Below, in pieces: positions 7,387 to 15,766 of a stretch of DNA of 26,002 bases; position 1 is the stretch's first letter; each line of letters opens with the position of its first letter. The DNA lies in assembly GCA_964452045.1 (NCBI GenBank), contig CAYVKM010000051.1, positions 1-26,002 on the forward strand, read 5' to 3'. Both the position numbers and the translations under genes were made by a program. This DNA comes from CAYVKM01 sp964452045 (lineage in GTDB: Bacteria; Calditrichota; Calditrichia; RBG-13-44-9). The notes below the pieces were generated by a model. The model made no database searches, had not been told where the DNA came from, and saw nothing but the letters and a program-made list of their open reading frames with translations.

Positions 7387-9564
7387 TTAGATACCACCTT
7401 CCAGCGACAGAATAAACTGCCGGGGTGGTGCCAGTGAACCGACCAGTTCAATGTAATTATATTGCAGGGCATTTCTCACCTGAAATATCATCCTTGCTGG
7501 TATCCCAACAAAAATCGTGGGGGAGACAATCCGGAAATCCACAATATGAGCGGCAACCTGTTCCCCGGCATCCGGTACCACCAGAGCCAGTTTTTCGTCA
7601 ATCCGATCGTATTTGCTGATATAGCGGTAATCAATTCCTATAGATATTTTGAAAAAATTCAGGGTATTGGTGCTGTAAAGCAAGTGGCGCGGACGAAAAG
7701 GCAGGAATCGGTTCAGGTCCAGATCCCAGGGATCGGTATAGGTATAGCCCAGTCCGAAACTCATTAGATCGCTGAATAAATTACCCTGCAGATTGATTTC
7801 CACTCCCTGGATTCGGGCCCGGGTGATATTCTGAAACTGGATCTGGCCGGTTTCCAGAAAACTGCCTTCAATCAGGTCGGTAAACCGGTTCTGGAAAACA
7901 GCCAGGTCAGCAAAAATCTTATCCGTAAAATAATAATTGGCTCCAAGCTCCAGCGAACCACTTTTTTCCGGTTTCAGCTCCAGATTTGGTACCACCTGGA
8001 TTCCGGAAGAAGTTGTAGTAGTATAGACTTCCGCCATAGAGGGTGCGCGGAAACCCAGTCCAGCCGAGGCACGCAGTGCCAGACCATCTATTGGTTTATA
8101 GACCAATCCCAGCTTTGGGATATAATGACCTTCGGCAGTGAGCGAATCGATATCGAAATAATCGAACCGGGCACCGATGGTAACCTGCAGATCGTCCATA
8201 AGTGGTGTCTCTGCCTGGAGGTATGCGGCTGCAGAATATCCCCAGTGATCGCCGAAAATATTCGATTCAACTGAATTGCGGGTAACCTCCGCCCCGGAGA
8301 TCAGGAAAATATCTCCCATCTGGGAGTTATATTGCACTTCCCCCACCAGGTTTTCCGAAAGCGATTTATTGCCTCCAGCGCTGGAGATGTTGTCATCAAA
8401 TCGGCTCCTGAACCACAAACCCTTTACCGATAAGGATTGACGGTCTTTTAAAAAATATCGGTAATCCGCGGTCAAATATGATCGGGTGGATTTCACCTGG
8501 TCGTCCAGCTGATCGTCCGGAGGCACCAGGGCATTGTCAAAATTTTTCCAGTAGAGAAAGTTACCCCGCTTTTGATGCATGTAGTTTCCGGAGAGGGATA
8601 GACGCTGAAAGGGTGAGGGAGACCACTGAAATTTTCCACTGCCGCTGTATCGCTTGCGCCAGGCATTCTTGCGATAGTTGTCATCCTTGTCGTATGCGAA
8701 TCCCCCCTGGAAGCCCACTTTCCTTACTCCCTGGGAATAACTGGCACTGATTCCCCGGCTATACAACTGGTCGTTACTCCACTTCCATTGCGCATAGGAT
8801 GGTTCTCCATAAATGCCCCCATAGGCCCGGCCGAAAAAGTGTGGTTTCTGCTCGATGTCCCGGGTGATGACGTTGATAACACCACCAAGTGCCCCGGAGC
8901 CGTATAAAGCAGAACCGGCCCCTTTAATTACTTCTATATGGTCGATAAGATAGGTCGGGATAACATCGAAATTTATTTCCCGGGTATCTCCGGTGAGCAA
9001 CGGAATGCCATCCAGCAGGAAGGAAACCCGGCTTCCCACTCCCTTGCTGTAACCGCTGGAGCCGCGGATATTGACCTGATCGGCATTCATATTCAGACCG
9101 GGAATATATTTCAGGGCTTCATCGACGGTGACGATGTTGCGGGAGCGAATTTCCGCCCGGTTCATACTGCTGACGCTCAACGGAACGTCCTGAAAATCCT
9201 GGGAGTATTTACTGGCGGTTACAATTACCGGTTCGCCTTTCATCGGCTGGGGGGTTAACCGGATCACTCCTACATCATAGTCTTTCGCCATGGTTATTGA
9301 CATGGCTAATTCCCGGGTATCGTATCCAATCACCGTTATAACCAGTTTAAAATTTCCCCGTGGCACCCGGTCGATGATAAACTGGCCGGACAGATCGCTG
9401 GCTGCCCCCAGAATCGTACCCTCCAGATAAATATTAGCACCAATAATAGGATTGTCATCCGGATCGTGGATGTATCCGGTAATGATTGCTTCCTGGGCGG
9501 AAAGGGTAATTCCCAGAAACAGAATTAATAAAATTGAAATGAGGCGAAAATGGTGGCTCATCAT
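7387..9564 (-). CDS. TonB-dependent outer-membrane receptor
   Basis: 725 aa. A signal peptide (about 1-24, ending LSAQ) is followed by a carboxypeptidase-regulatory-like domain (about 25-108: GYIHDPDDNPIIGANIYLEG). Next come a TonB-box-like segment (VIVTASKYSQD), a plug domain (about 120-235, with VNIRGSSGYSKGVGSRVSFL and the GSALYGSGALGGVINVIT signature), and a 22-strand-type barrel to the C-terminus. Such receptors import siderophores, cobalamin, metals or sugars using TonB energy; the substrate cannot be told from sequence. ATG 9564 overlaps the stop of the upstream lipoprotein gene (TGATG) and no ribosome site is visible, so translation is probably coupled. A TTG one codon earlier is less likely. 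The last residue is Ile rather than the usual aromatic residue. Confidence 0.92.
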   Translation of the reverse strand: MMSHHFRLISILLILFLGITLSAQEAIITGYIHDPDDNPIIGANIYLEGTILGAASDLSGQFIIDRVPRGNFKLVITVIGYDTRELAMSITMAKDYDVGVIRLTPQPMKGEPVIVTASKYSQDFQDVPLSVSSMNRAEIRSRNIVTVDEALKYIPGLNMNADQVNIRGSSGYSKGVGSRVSFLLDGIPLLTGDTREINFDVIPTYLIDHIEVIKGAGSALYGSGALGGVINVITRDIEQKPHFFGRAYGGIYGEPSYAQWKWSNDQLYSRGISASYSQGVRKVGFQGGFAYDKDDNYRKNAWRKRYSGSGKFQWSPSPFQRLSLSGNYMHQKRGNFLYWKNFDNALVPPDDQLDDQVKSTRSYLTADYRYFLKDRQSLSVKGLWFRSRFDDNISSAGGNKSLSENLVGEVQYNSQMGDIFLISGAEVTRNSVESNIFGDHWGYSAAAYLQAETPLMDDLQVTIGARFDYFDIDSLTAEGHYIPKLGLVYKPIDGLALRASAGLGFRAPSMAEVYTTTTSSGIQVVPNLELKPEKSGSLELGANYYFTDKIFADLAVFQNRFTDLIEGSFLETGQIQFQNITRARIQGVEINLQGNLFSDLMSFGLGYTYTDPWDLDLNRFLPFRPRHLLYSTNTLNFFKISIGIDYRYISKYDRIDEKLALVVPDAGEQVAAHIVDFRIVSPTIFVGIPARMIFQVRNALQYNYIELVGSLAPPRQFILSLEGGI

Positions 9565-10079
9565 CAAAATGGTTGATATGGCAAACTATCGAAATTGACG
9601 TGGATATAGATATTTTTGAGTATCTGATTTTTCGTGATGACCAGCGGGGTTGGTAAAGTATCTCCCGGCGTGGTATCATAATCTCCGGCAGCTCGCCAGT
9701 CATTGTACAGATCGTCACCATATTGCCATCCGACCACAAAATAGGCATAGGTTCCGGGATCCAACTCAAACTCATAATTTATGCTGTCCACATTAAGAGG
9801 TAATCCGACTGTATCTCCCAAGGCGGGGTAAACAACTGCCTGGCCGGAAAGGATCTCACTCACGATGTTGGTGGGTGGATAATTTTTGAATACAATAAGG
9901 CGAAGATCCTTCAGACTGTCGGGTTCTGGCCAGTTTTTAAAATACACCGTGCCACTGACGCCACTCACTTCCGGCGTCTGATTATTTTCGGTGGGAGAGG
10001 CACCTTTATCGCAGAAGATAAAGATCATGGTCGCGAATATCAGAGCACTGAAAATAAAATGAGTCCATAGTTTTTTCAT
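9564..10079 (-). CDS. Probable surface lipoprotein paired with the TonB receptor
   Basis: 171 aa from ATG 10079, chosen because GGAG lies eight bases before it and the signal MKKLWTHFIFSALIFATMIF begins there; an upstream non-ATG frame would add 18 unlikely residues. The Cys at about residue 23 (IFIFCDKGASPT) looks like the lipidation site, but its -1 residue is Phe rather than Gly/Ala/Ser, so the lipobox is not classical. The mature part is beta-rich, with SGTVYFKNWPEPDSLKDLRL, YEFELDPGTYAYFVVGWQYG and PLVITKNQILKNIYIHVNF, resembling a transthyretin/CNA-B-like sandwich. It overlaps the receptor start by one base. By analogy with other lipoprotein-receptor pairs, it may help capture the receptor's substrate; this is inference. 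Confidence 0.75.
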   Translation of the reverse strand: MKKLWTHFIFSALIFATMIFIFCDKGASPTENNQTPEVSGVSGTVYFKNWPEPDSLKDLRLIVFKNYPPTNIVSEILSGQAVVYPALGDTVGLPLNVDSINYEFELDPGTYAYFVVGWQYGDDLYNDWRAAGDYDTTPGDTLPTPLVITKNQILKNIYIHVNFDSLPYQPF

Positions 10080-10753
10080 TGCATAAACTCCAGTTTGTTT
10101 TTGCAAAATAATATCTTTTTGTGAATTCAGCAAGAAAATACTGTGATGGATTGATAATTATTGTTATAGTTTTATCTCTAAAATAAAATAGAAATATAGA
10201 GCCGCGCAGTAACCATTATATTGCCAGCAAAGGATAAATGTCTGTAGAAGGTATCGGAAAGAGTATCTCTTCCTATGATTTTTCTGGATTCGTGGAGACT
10301 GTCTGCCTGCGCCATGCTCGACAGGCAGACTTCATCGTCCAAGTTTAGCAATGACGTGTAAGTCTAGTCATCGCGAATTCCCGGCTGTTGCCGGGAATGT
10401 GGCGATCTCGTTACATTTTCTTTAAGTATTATCCTTCCTTTGGGTCGACCTGAATACAGGAGATTGTTTCTCCCGCATTTGCGGGATCGCAAAATATGAA
10501 AAAGTAAATCATTCCCAATTTCCAAGAAATGCCAGGAAAATGGCACTCACTTAATTATAAGATTATACTATCCCTCCTTGGGGTTTTTCTAAATTCATGG
10601 AGATTGCTTCAGTATCCATGCTTCGCAATGACTCCTTAGAGCTCGTTTTTTAGTCTAAAGATAAACTAATTATTTTTCGCAATTTTGTCTGTGAATCTTA
10701 AGCTCCTTCTGAAAAAATTCGACAATATGGAAAGACGTTAAGGTGAATGATCT
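10080..10753. other. Non-coding divergent gap with repeat remnants
   Basis: A 674-base gap between the divergent lipoprotein gene and the membrane-protein gene. From 10270 to about 10640 it is filled with palindromic and dispersed repeats (listed separately). The flanks (10080-10260 and 10640-10753) are A/T-rich and should hold the two promoters, but I cannot pick convincing -35/-10 pairs. The short minus-strand open frame at 10364-10546 runs straight through the palindromes and is not a credible gene. Confidence 0.6.
10278..10640. repeat. Cluster of dispersed palindromic repeats
   Basis: Three hairpins: GTCTGCCTG / CAGGCAGAC (10301-10309 and 10322-10330); ATTCCCGGC / GCCGGGAAT (10377-10385 and 10390-10398), flanked by TCATCGCGA and GTGGCGATCTCG; and TCCCGCA / TGCGGGA (10471-10477 and 10480-10486). 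Two degenerate copies of one longer element are also visible: TTTCTGGATTCGTGGAGACTG...AGCAATGACG (about 10281-10355) and TTTCTAAATTCATGGAGATTG...CGCAATGACTC (about 10587-10633). On the other strand these read GTCATTGC...CAATCTCC, a word pair found in widespread extragenic repeats. The same type of hairpins occurs at 1509-1697. Confidence 0.6.
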
Positions 10754-11650
10754 ATGCAGAAGCAAAATAAAATTGATCTGATCATCGGGGTTGTAATGTT
10801 CTTGGTCACCCTGTTCCTGGCAACGGCCGAGAAATGGTCGGCAACGGACCTGGTCTGGAGCTTATGGATCTCCAGTCTGACACTGGGATATGCTTATATT
10901 CTCCTGGTTATTTTCGGATCCTTCCTCCGGGGTGATTCGCAAAGTTTTACCAATTCCAAAGTGCCCCTCAAGAATCCGCGGGATGGGGTAGTGGTACTGA
11001 ATGTGTTTCTCATGATCGTTCTTCTGTTCATTTTCGGATTCTCCAAAATTACCCTGGGATTTTTTGTGCTGGTGGTTTTGAGTGTGGTGTTGGCATTACC
11101 GCAGGAATACCGACAAAAAATCGGATTGGAATTTTTACCTAAAAAGGACAATTTCTTCACCCGCAGCTTTATTCATCTTCCGGCGACTCTTTTCCTGCTG
11201 GGATTTTTCTCCTTTCATTTTCTGTTCTTTCATTTCATTCACAGCATATTTCTGAATGGATTTTTTCCGATTTTATCCGAAGGGCCGTTTGGAAAAACTC
11301 CCGGAGAAAATGTTCTGCAATTTGCTGATATGATAAAAATCTCCCTATCCCGTTTCTGGATATTCATCGCCCTCAGCGCTTTCTCCCGGTTCGATAATTA
11401 TGTAAAGGCATTCCGCAGCGGGTTGAAAGATTCTATGATCATGCCCTACAAAAATGTGGTACGAATGCACATTACAATATTTGCACTGGCCTTTATGTAC
11501 ATGGCAGGACTACAATCTTATGTGCTGTATTTTATTCTGATTTTGTATTTTTTGCCGGTTAAATCGATTTATCGATTATTGAAATCCTCGCCAGGAAACC
11601 AGCCTGCTCCACAGATGATTACCGAAGATGTGCTTAATCCGCCCGAATAG
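10754..11650 (+). CDS. Multi-pass membrane protein of unknown function
   Basis: 298 aa. It has about seven predicted membrane helices, for example residues 9-24, 36-58, 80-96, 100-113, 137-160, 198-211 and 236-264, linked by short basic loops. The C-terminal tail (SSPGNQPAPQMITEDVLNPPE) is soluble. The Phe-rich segment LGFFSFHFLFFHFIHSIF, with several His residues, is notable but matches no motif I know. ATG 10754 is preceded by AAGG about ten bases upstream. It stands alone, convergent with the DUF4177-like gene (stops 15 bases apart) and divergent from the lipoprotein/receptor pair. It may belong to a DUF of uncharacterised inner-membrane proteins; I cannot name one with confidence. Confidence 0.75.
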   Translation: MQKQNKIDLIIGVVMFLVTLFLATAEKWSATDLVWSLWISSLTLGYAYILLVIFGSFLRGDSQSFTNSKVPLKNPRDGVVVLNVFLMIVLLFIFGFSKITLGFFVLVVLSVVLALPQEYRQKIGLEFLPKKDNFFTRSFIHLPATLFLLGFFSFHFLFFHFIHSIFLNGFFPILSEGPFGKTPGENVLQFADMIKISLSRFWIFIALSAFSRFDNYVKAFRSGLKDSMIMPYKNVVRMHITIFALAFMYMAGLQSYVLYFILILYFLPVKSIYRLLKSSPGNQPAPQMITEDVLNPPE

Positions 11651-11665
11651 CGGCCTGTTTTGCTT

Positions 11666-11863
11666 TTACTTTTTTTCTTTTCTCAACAGGAATAATACGT
11701 GCGAAGTAAAGCCTAGCGAACCGCGGATGTTGACGATTTGGTAAACCTCCCAGTCCTGATCCTGCAACGATTTCAACTTGTTTAGATCCTCATCTGATAT
11801 CTTGCTCCAGACACCAAAAGTCGGAACCGTTTTAAATTGCAGATTTAAGTATTCCCAATTCAT
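11666..11863 (-). CDS. DUF4177-like small protein
   Basis: 65 aa. It opens with WEYLNLQF and has the core LNKLKSLQDQDWEVYQIVNI followed by a hydrophobic strand, LFLLRKEK. This is the pattern of DUF4177-type mini-proteins (an N-terminal WEY strand, a helix with L-N-x-L, the Gly/Asp-W-E-V turn and a closing strand ending in basic residues). Their function is unknown. It is soluble, without a signal. It is the last gene of the minus-strand run, 90 bases after the membrane flavodoxin/ferredoxin gene, and may be a separate unit since the gap is A/T-rich. Confidence 0.7.
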   Translation of the reverse strand: MNWEYLNLQFKTVPTFGVWSKISDEDLNKLKSLQDQDWEVYQIVNIRGSLGFTSHVLFLLRKEKK

Positions 11864-11953
11864 TTTACTTTGAACCTCTCATTATTGTAAGATATCAAAA
11901 TAAATTTTCAACAATTAAATTGCCTGATATCATATAAATTCTTTAGTTAAATG

Positions 11954-13321
11954 TTAATTGTCAGGATTTTTTGAAATATACCTGCTGTCATCCAGTGGAG
12001 TATTCTTTTCATTTTTTATCACATATTTTCGATATTTTGGTTTATAAGGCTGTCCATATTCCGTCCAGCCCCATAAATGCATGGCCTGTTTGGGGCACAG
12101 ATTAACGCAGCCACAACACAAGGTGCAGGTACCCTTTGCTTTAGGATAATCCCCTTCCATTTCCAGCCGATTTGCCGGGCAATAATCAATACAGATGCCG
12201 CATTGGTTGCATCTTTTTTTCATGACATGATTGCGGTAAAGGAATGTGTCCAGTAATTTATTGTCCAGAAGGATACCCACCAAAAATGCCGGTGTCAATC
12301 CGAAGATAAAAGGAATTCCGCTAAAATGTCCGCTGGCAAATTGCCTTCCCGCTTCGGTCTGCAGATCGATATCTGCTTTTCGTGGCAAAAGAGAATCGAA
12401 AAATTTCCATAGCTTTTTAGGGCCCAAACGAAAAGTAGGAACATTTAGTGGGTATACGGCCATGTTCCTACCGACGACCCGGTAACCCTTCATAGTGAGA
12501 ATAAGCCACACCAGAATACCGGCATTTTCAGCTCCACCGATACAGGTATAAAGAATTCCGGCTGGTTTACCATGTCCGTGTGATAATTTGAAAGCAAGAT
12601 AATAAAGTAACGGCCAGGGTGGCTTGCAGCCAAAAATCGGAAAAGAAACAACCAATGCATCGCCATTGAATCGGGATTGAAAATCCCTGTAATAGTGAAA
12701 CCGATGCCAGACAATCTCGGTGCCATACTCCATGGCTCCTTCGGCAAAAAGTGAAGAAAAGTGGGCGGTATTGCCGGAATATGAGCAGAGGAGCATATCT
12801 ATTTTCCTTATGGATTTCTGTGGTCTCCTATAGTTCATCAGGATATAAATTGATAACATCGAAAAGCAAGTTCCCAGAATGAGGTAATGGACAGTCTGAA
12901 ATTGACTTAGCGACAATTTATAGGTAAGCATATATCCAAGGAAGATACCGCTCCAGGCTAGATAAATTGAGAACCTGGTGACCATTTTGTGACTGATCAG
13001 AATCCAAAATGTGGTAACCATGGGTAAAAATACCAGTGCGGCAGATTTGTAGCCAATCGGTGAATAAATCCACCAGATAACCGAGCAAGTGATCATTAGA
13101 TCCATTGCCAGTCCCAGAGAACGGTAAAAGAAATAGATGATGAAGAAACCCAGGATGAGAAAAGTCCAGGCAGAGCGCCAGAAGAAAACCCGCTCCTCAA
13201 ATGGATAATAAGCGGTGAAAAGATAGATGGCGGTAATAAAGAAAATTCCGGAGAGAATAAATGGATCCCTAAATGGTGATATATTCTTCCTGTTTCCGGA
13301 ATTAGTAACCTTGGTCATCAT
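11954..13321 (-). CDS. Membrane-anchored flavodoxin / 2x[4Fe-4S] ferredoxin fusion
   Basis: 455 aa in three parts. Residues about 20-163 hold five or six membrane helices. Residues about 173-295 form a flavodoxin-like domain, with a phosphate-loop-like LLCSYSGNTAHFS (177-189) and VVSFPIFGCKPP (224-235). After a segment including another hydrophobic stretch (about 333-352), a bacterial-type ferredoxin follows with Cys371/374/377/381 and Cys399/402/405/409. Flavodoxin-ferredoxin fusions of the EFR1 kind are known as soluble proteins; here the module is tied to a membrane domain, suggesting electron transfer at the inner membrane, perhaps to quinone. Partners are unknown. It starts at one of two adjacent ATGs (13321 or 13318), with AAAAGG unusually close. 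A flavoprotein gene lies 68 bases upstream and may share the transcript. Confidence 0.85.
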   Translation of the reverse strand: MMTKVTNSGNRKNISPFRDPFILSGIFFITAIYLFTAYYPFEERVFFWRSAWTFLILGFFIIYFFYRSLGLAMDLMITCSVIWWIYSPIGYKSAALVFLPMVTTFWILISHKMVTRFSIYLAWSGIFLGYMLTYKLSLSQFQTVHYLILGTCFSMLSIYILMNYRRPQKSIRKIDMLLCSYSGNTAHFSSLFAEGAMEYGTEIVWHRFHYYRDFQSRFNGDALVVSFPIFGCKPPWPLLYYLAFKLSHGHGKPAGILYTCIGGAENAGILVWLILTMKGYRVVGRNMAVYPLNVPTFRLGPKKLWKFFDSLLPRKADIDLQTEAGRQFASGHFSGIPFIFGLTPAFLVGILLDNKLLDTFLYRNHVMKKRCNQCGICIDYCPANRLEMEGDYPKAKGTCTLCCGCVNLCPKQAMHLWGWTEYGQPYKPKYRKYVIKNEKNTPLDDSRYISKNPDN

Positions 13322-13389
13322 CCTTTTCAGAACAGACTTTTATTTTATTAAGCATCAAACTTTTTAGAAGCCGGCGGATTTTAACCGGT

Positions 13390-13983
13390 TTAGAAATATA
13401 ATCCCAGCTGGTAAGCCCGATCCAGATTTTGTTGTCGGTAGGTATCATCTCCGGGCATCATTCCGCCCAAAATTTCCATGGCCGCACTTTTTACCCCGAT
13501 CCCGAGCAGCCGATCATTGAGCATAATTTTACGCATGCTTTCGGCAATACCAATCTCCTCCAGATGTTCCACCGTGTGGCCCGCCGGACAGATCACCAAC
13601 GCTTTCTGAATATCAATTTTGGTATAGCGTAATTCCTGCTCGTCATAAAAATAGGCATAGCCATAGGTGAGCACCCGGTCGAACCAGCCTTTCAGTTTTG
13701 ATGGGCAATCGCTCCACCAGACCGGATAGATAAATACCAGGGCATCGGCGTGCTGGATTTTATCCTGTTCTGTTTTCACGTCCTCAGGCACCGGCGCCTG
13801 GGGATCCAGTCCCACTTCCCGGTAATATTGTTCCTCATCCATTTCAGACTGAAATCCGGTTTGGTAGAGATCATTTATCTCAAAACTGTGTCCGGCATCT
13901 TTCAGCCCTTTGGTAAATGCTGTAAGAACATCTCTGCTGAAAGACTTTCTGGCCGGGTGGGCATAAAGAATGTAAACATGCAT
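13390..13983 (-). CDS. NQO/KefF-type flavodoxin-fold NAD(P)H oxidoreductase
   Basis: 197 aa. The flavodoxin fold of the NAD(P)H:quinone oxidoreductase / MdaB / KefF group is clear: MHVYILYAHPARKSFSRDVL (FMN phosphate loop with the AHP-x-x-x-S motif), DALVFIYPVWWSDCPSKLKG and WFDRVLTYGYAY near the middle, and LVICPAGHT. Such proteins bind FMN or FAD and pass two electrons from NAD(P)H to quinones or related acceptors; some regulate K+ efflux. No kef transporter is nearby. ATG 13983 is taken as the start because conserved sequence begins there; a TTG two codons upstream is possible, and no strong ribosome site is visible. It lies 68 bases before the membrane flavodoxin/ferredoxin gene, so both may act in one electron pathway (inference). 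Confidence 0.88.
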   Translation of the reverse strand: MHVYILYAHPARKSFSRDVLTAFTKGLKDAGHSFEINDLYQTGFQSEMDEEQYYREVGLDPQAPVPEDVKTEQDKIQHADALVFIYPVWWSDCPSKLKGWFDRVLTYGYAYFYDEQELRYTKIDIQKALVICPAGHTVEHLEEIGIAESMRKIMLNDRLLGIGVKSAAMEILGGMMPGDDTYRQQNLDRAYQLGLYF

Positions 13984-14015
13984 AATCAATTTTAAATTTG
14001 TTTAGTATTTTTGGT

Positions 14016-14612
14016 TTAATGTGGATTTTCGGGGACAGGTCCCCCTTTTAGTCTAAACTTAAATAAATGTGACAAGGATATGGTTAATTTTAAAAAGCTG
14101 CTTGACCATCCACCACCACCGACATCAAGCCAACGATAACCGGCAAATGAATAATCGAGAGCCAGAGTTAAGTGTAAAGACTTGAAAGTATTGAAATCAG
14201 TTCCGAAACCAACGAGAAAATAGCTAATATCATGTCCCCATGTTCCTATGCCATCTTCGATGAAAATCCTCACTTTTTGTGACTTGATGTGATAGCGAAA
14301 AACTATAAAATTTTCTCTGGTTTTGAGCTTTTCAAATTCAATCAAACGAAATTTGTTTGATTTTGTCCTGATTGTACTAAAATTAAATGAAACCAGAAAT
14401 GAGACCCATTTATTCATATACGGCTCCAGGAAAATTCCCCAGCCGGTATATCCGCCTTCAAAATCAGAATTTCTTATCAGGTAGTTCGTATTGATTCCCA
14501 CCTTGAAATTGATTGGTATAATTTTGTGGGGAATGCTGTCGTTCTGAGCAAAAATATTTCCGTTTAGGAGATTAAGCAGAAGAAAAGCAGTTATTATCAA
14601 CTGATATTTCAT
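14016..14612 (-). CDS. Predicted outer-membrane beta-barrel protein, unknown function
   Basis: 198 aa. A signal peptide (1-22, ending NIFAQ) is followed by alternating polar and hydrophobic strands rich in Tyr, Phe and Gly: INFKVGINTNYLIRNSDF, GWGIFLEPYMNKWVSFLVSF, ENFIVFRYHIKSQKVRIFIE, YFLVGFGTDFN and LHLTLALDYSF. This is the pattern of a small eight-strand outer-membrane barrel. No family is named with confidence. ATG 14612 has GAGGGAG eight bases upstream. It sits 65 bases after the metallophosphoesterase gene on the same strand, so it may be co-transcribed. Confidence 0.7.
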   Translation of the reverse strand: MKYQLIITAFLLLNLLNGNIFAQNDSIPHKIIPINFKVGINTNYLIRNSDFEGGYTGWGIFLEPYMNKWVSFLVSFNFSTIRTKSNKFRLIEFEKLKTRENFIVFRYHIKSQKVRIFIEDGIGTWGHDISYFLVGFGTDFNTFKSLHLTLALDYSFAGYRWLDVGGGGWSSSFLKLTISLSHLFKFRLKGGPVPENPH

Positions 14613-14677
14613 TTACTATACTCCCTCATAAATAAAAAATCACTGAAAGCTAACCGTTATTCTGTCCCATTCGTAGA

Positions 14678-15613
14678 TCAGTTTCCGGTTTTCGCCGTCC
14701 AGCCGTAATCCTCATATCGCCAGGTAAAATTGCTTCCCCGGGTATCAATCACCAGGAAACCTTCCTCAAATCCATCGCGGGGACCAGTCCACCAGGCGGC
14801 ACTCACCGCCCCACCGGTAATATAATGGGTATCGCGAAAAATAATTTCTTCCACCACATGTAAATGACCCTGCAGAACCAGTCTTAAATTATGATCTGCA
14901 AATTTTTCCAGCACTTGCTTGGCGTTCACCACTACCGCAGCGGAATCCAGCGCTGCGGTAGAGCTATCGGCCATCTGGGCATACACTGAAGTCAGGGGAA
15001 TGTGAAGGGATACCGCAATCGGAGTAGATTTATCCACCCGGGAAAGATCCTGTTCCAGCCAGTTTAACTGATTTTCATCCACGTACCCGAAATAGCGCCG
15101 GTTTGGTTTAAAACCGATAGCATCCAGCACGATAAAATGCCATCCCTTATGGTCAAAGGCGTAATAGGTCTGCTGGTAGTTCATCCGGTGTTTGTACATG
15201 GCTTTGCCATATTCCGGATTATCCGGATTGACCCCGCTTTCAGGATAAAGTCCAAACACTTCGTGATTTCCCATGGTATTATAGACTGGCATGTTAAAAT
15301 TCCGGATCAGCTTAAGATATAAATCATAAAGTCCCCATGATCTTTCAAAGGATTGTCCCAGGGCATCCATAATCAAATCGCCGCCGGTGAGGACGAAATC
15401 GGGTTTGAGTTCGTTCACTCGTTGGATAGCGGTCTGGAATCCCTGGTCGGCATAAAGCTCAGGCTGGAGGTGAATATCGGTCATAAAAACGAAGCGGAAG
15501 CTTTGCTGGTTTGAGGTGCAACTGCACAGAACAATCAGAATTAGGATTAAAATGGAGAGGTTTCGTATAAATTTACCGGGGACTGCCATCTCTTCATGGG
15601 AGTAAGTTTTCAT
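14678..15613 (-). CDS. Calcineurin-like metallophosphoesterase lipoprotein
   Basis: 311 aa. A hydrophobic lipoprotein signal (about 17-31) ends in VLCSC, with Cys32 the probable lipidation site. The metallophosphoesterase metal ligands are visible: Asp46 and His48 (MTDIHLQ), Asp79 (GGDLIMD), Asn116-His117 (GNHE), His204 (SLHIPL), and His250 and His252 (GHLH). The family hydrolyses phosphomono- or diesters with a dinuclear metal centre. The closest style is the Icc/cpdA-like group, but the lipid anchor places it outside the cytoplasm, arguing against an intracellular cAMP role. ATG 15613 has AAGGAG at good spacing and is kept over the ATG eight codons on. The substrate is unknown. It lies 154 bases after the M13 protease stop, with a terminator between them, so it is probably its own unit. 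Confidence 0.9.
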   Translation of the reverse strand: MKTYSHEEMAVPGKFIRNLSILILILIVLCSCTSNQQSFRFVFMTDIHLQPELYADQGFQTAIQRVNELKPDFVLTGGDLIMDALGQSFERSWGLYDLYLKLIRNFNMPVYNTMGNHEVFGLYPESGVNPDNPEYGKAMYKHRMNYQQTYYAFDHKGWHFIVLDAIGFKPNRRYFGYVDENQLNWLEQDLSRVDKSTPIAVSLHIPLTSVYAQMADSSTAALDSAAVVVNAKQVLEKFADHNLRLVLQGHLHVVEEIIFRDTHYITGGAVSAAWWTGPRDGFEEGFLVIDTRGSNFTWRYEDYGWTAKTGN

Positions 15614-15726
15614 TTCACTCTCCTTGGGAAGATTTTTGAGATTAACCGTTTAACCAAATGGAAATTAGCAAATTGATGCAAAAAATTCCAGAGTTAATAT
15701 CCTTTATCCGGAATTGACTATCGGAC

Positions 15727-15762
15727 ATAAAAAAAGCGGCAATCAATTGACTGCCGCTTTCA
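15727..15762 (-). terminator. Terminator of the M13 protease gene
   Basis: On the minus strand, AAAGCGGCA pairs with TGCCGCTTT around a ten-base loop (plus-strand arms 15733-15741 and 15752-15760), followed by a run of seven T's. It starts five bases after the protease stop codon. Confidence 0.85.
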
Positions 15763-15766
15763 GGTT

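Noticed and set aside
9565..9567. TTG one codon upstream as the receptor start
   Set aside because: ATG 9564 forms the TGATG coupling with the upstream gene and is a better start codon.
10364..10546. Minus-strand open frame of 60 codons in the repeat-rich gap
   Set aside because: It runs through two palindromes, has no ribosome site and its translation is not protein-like.
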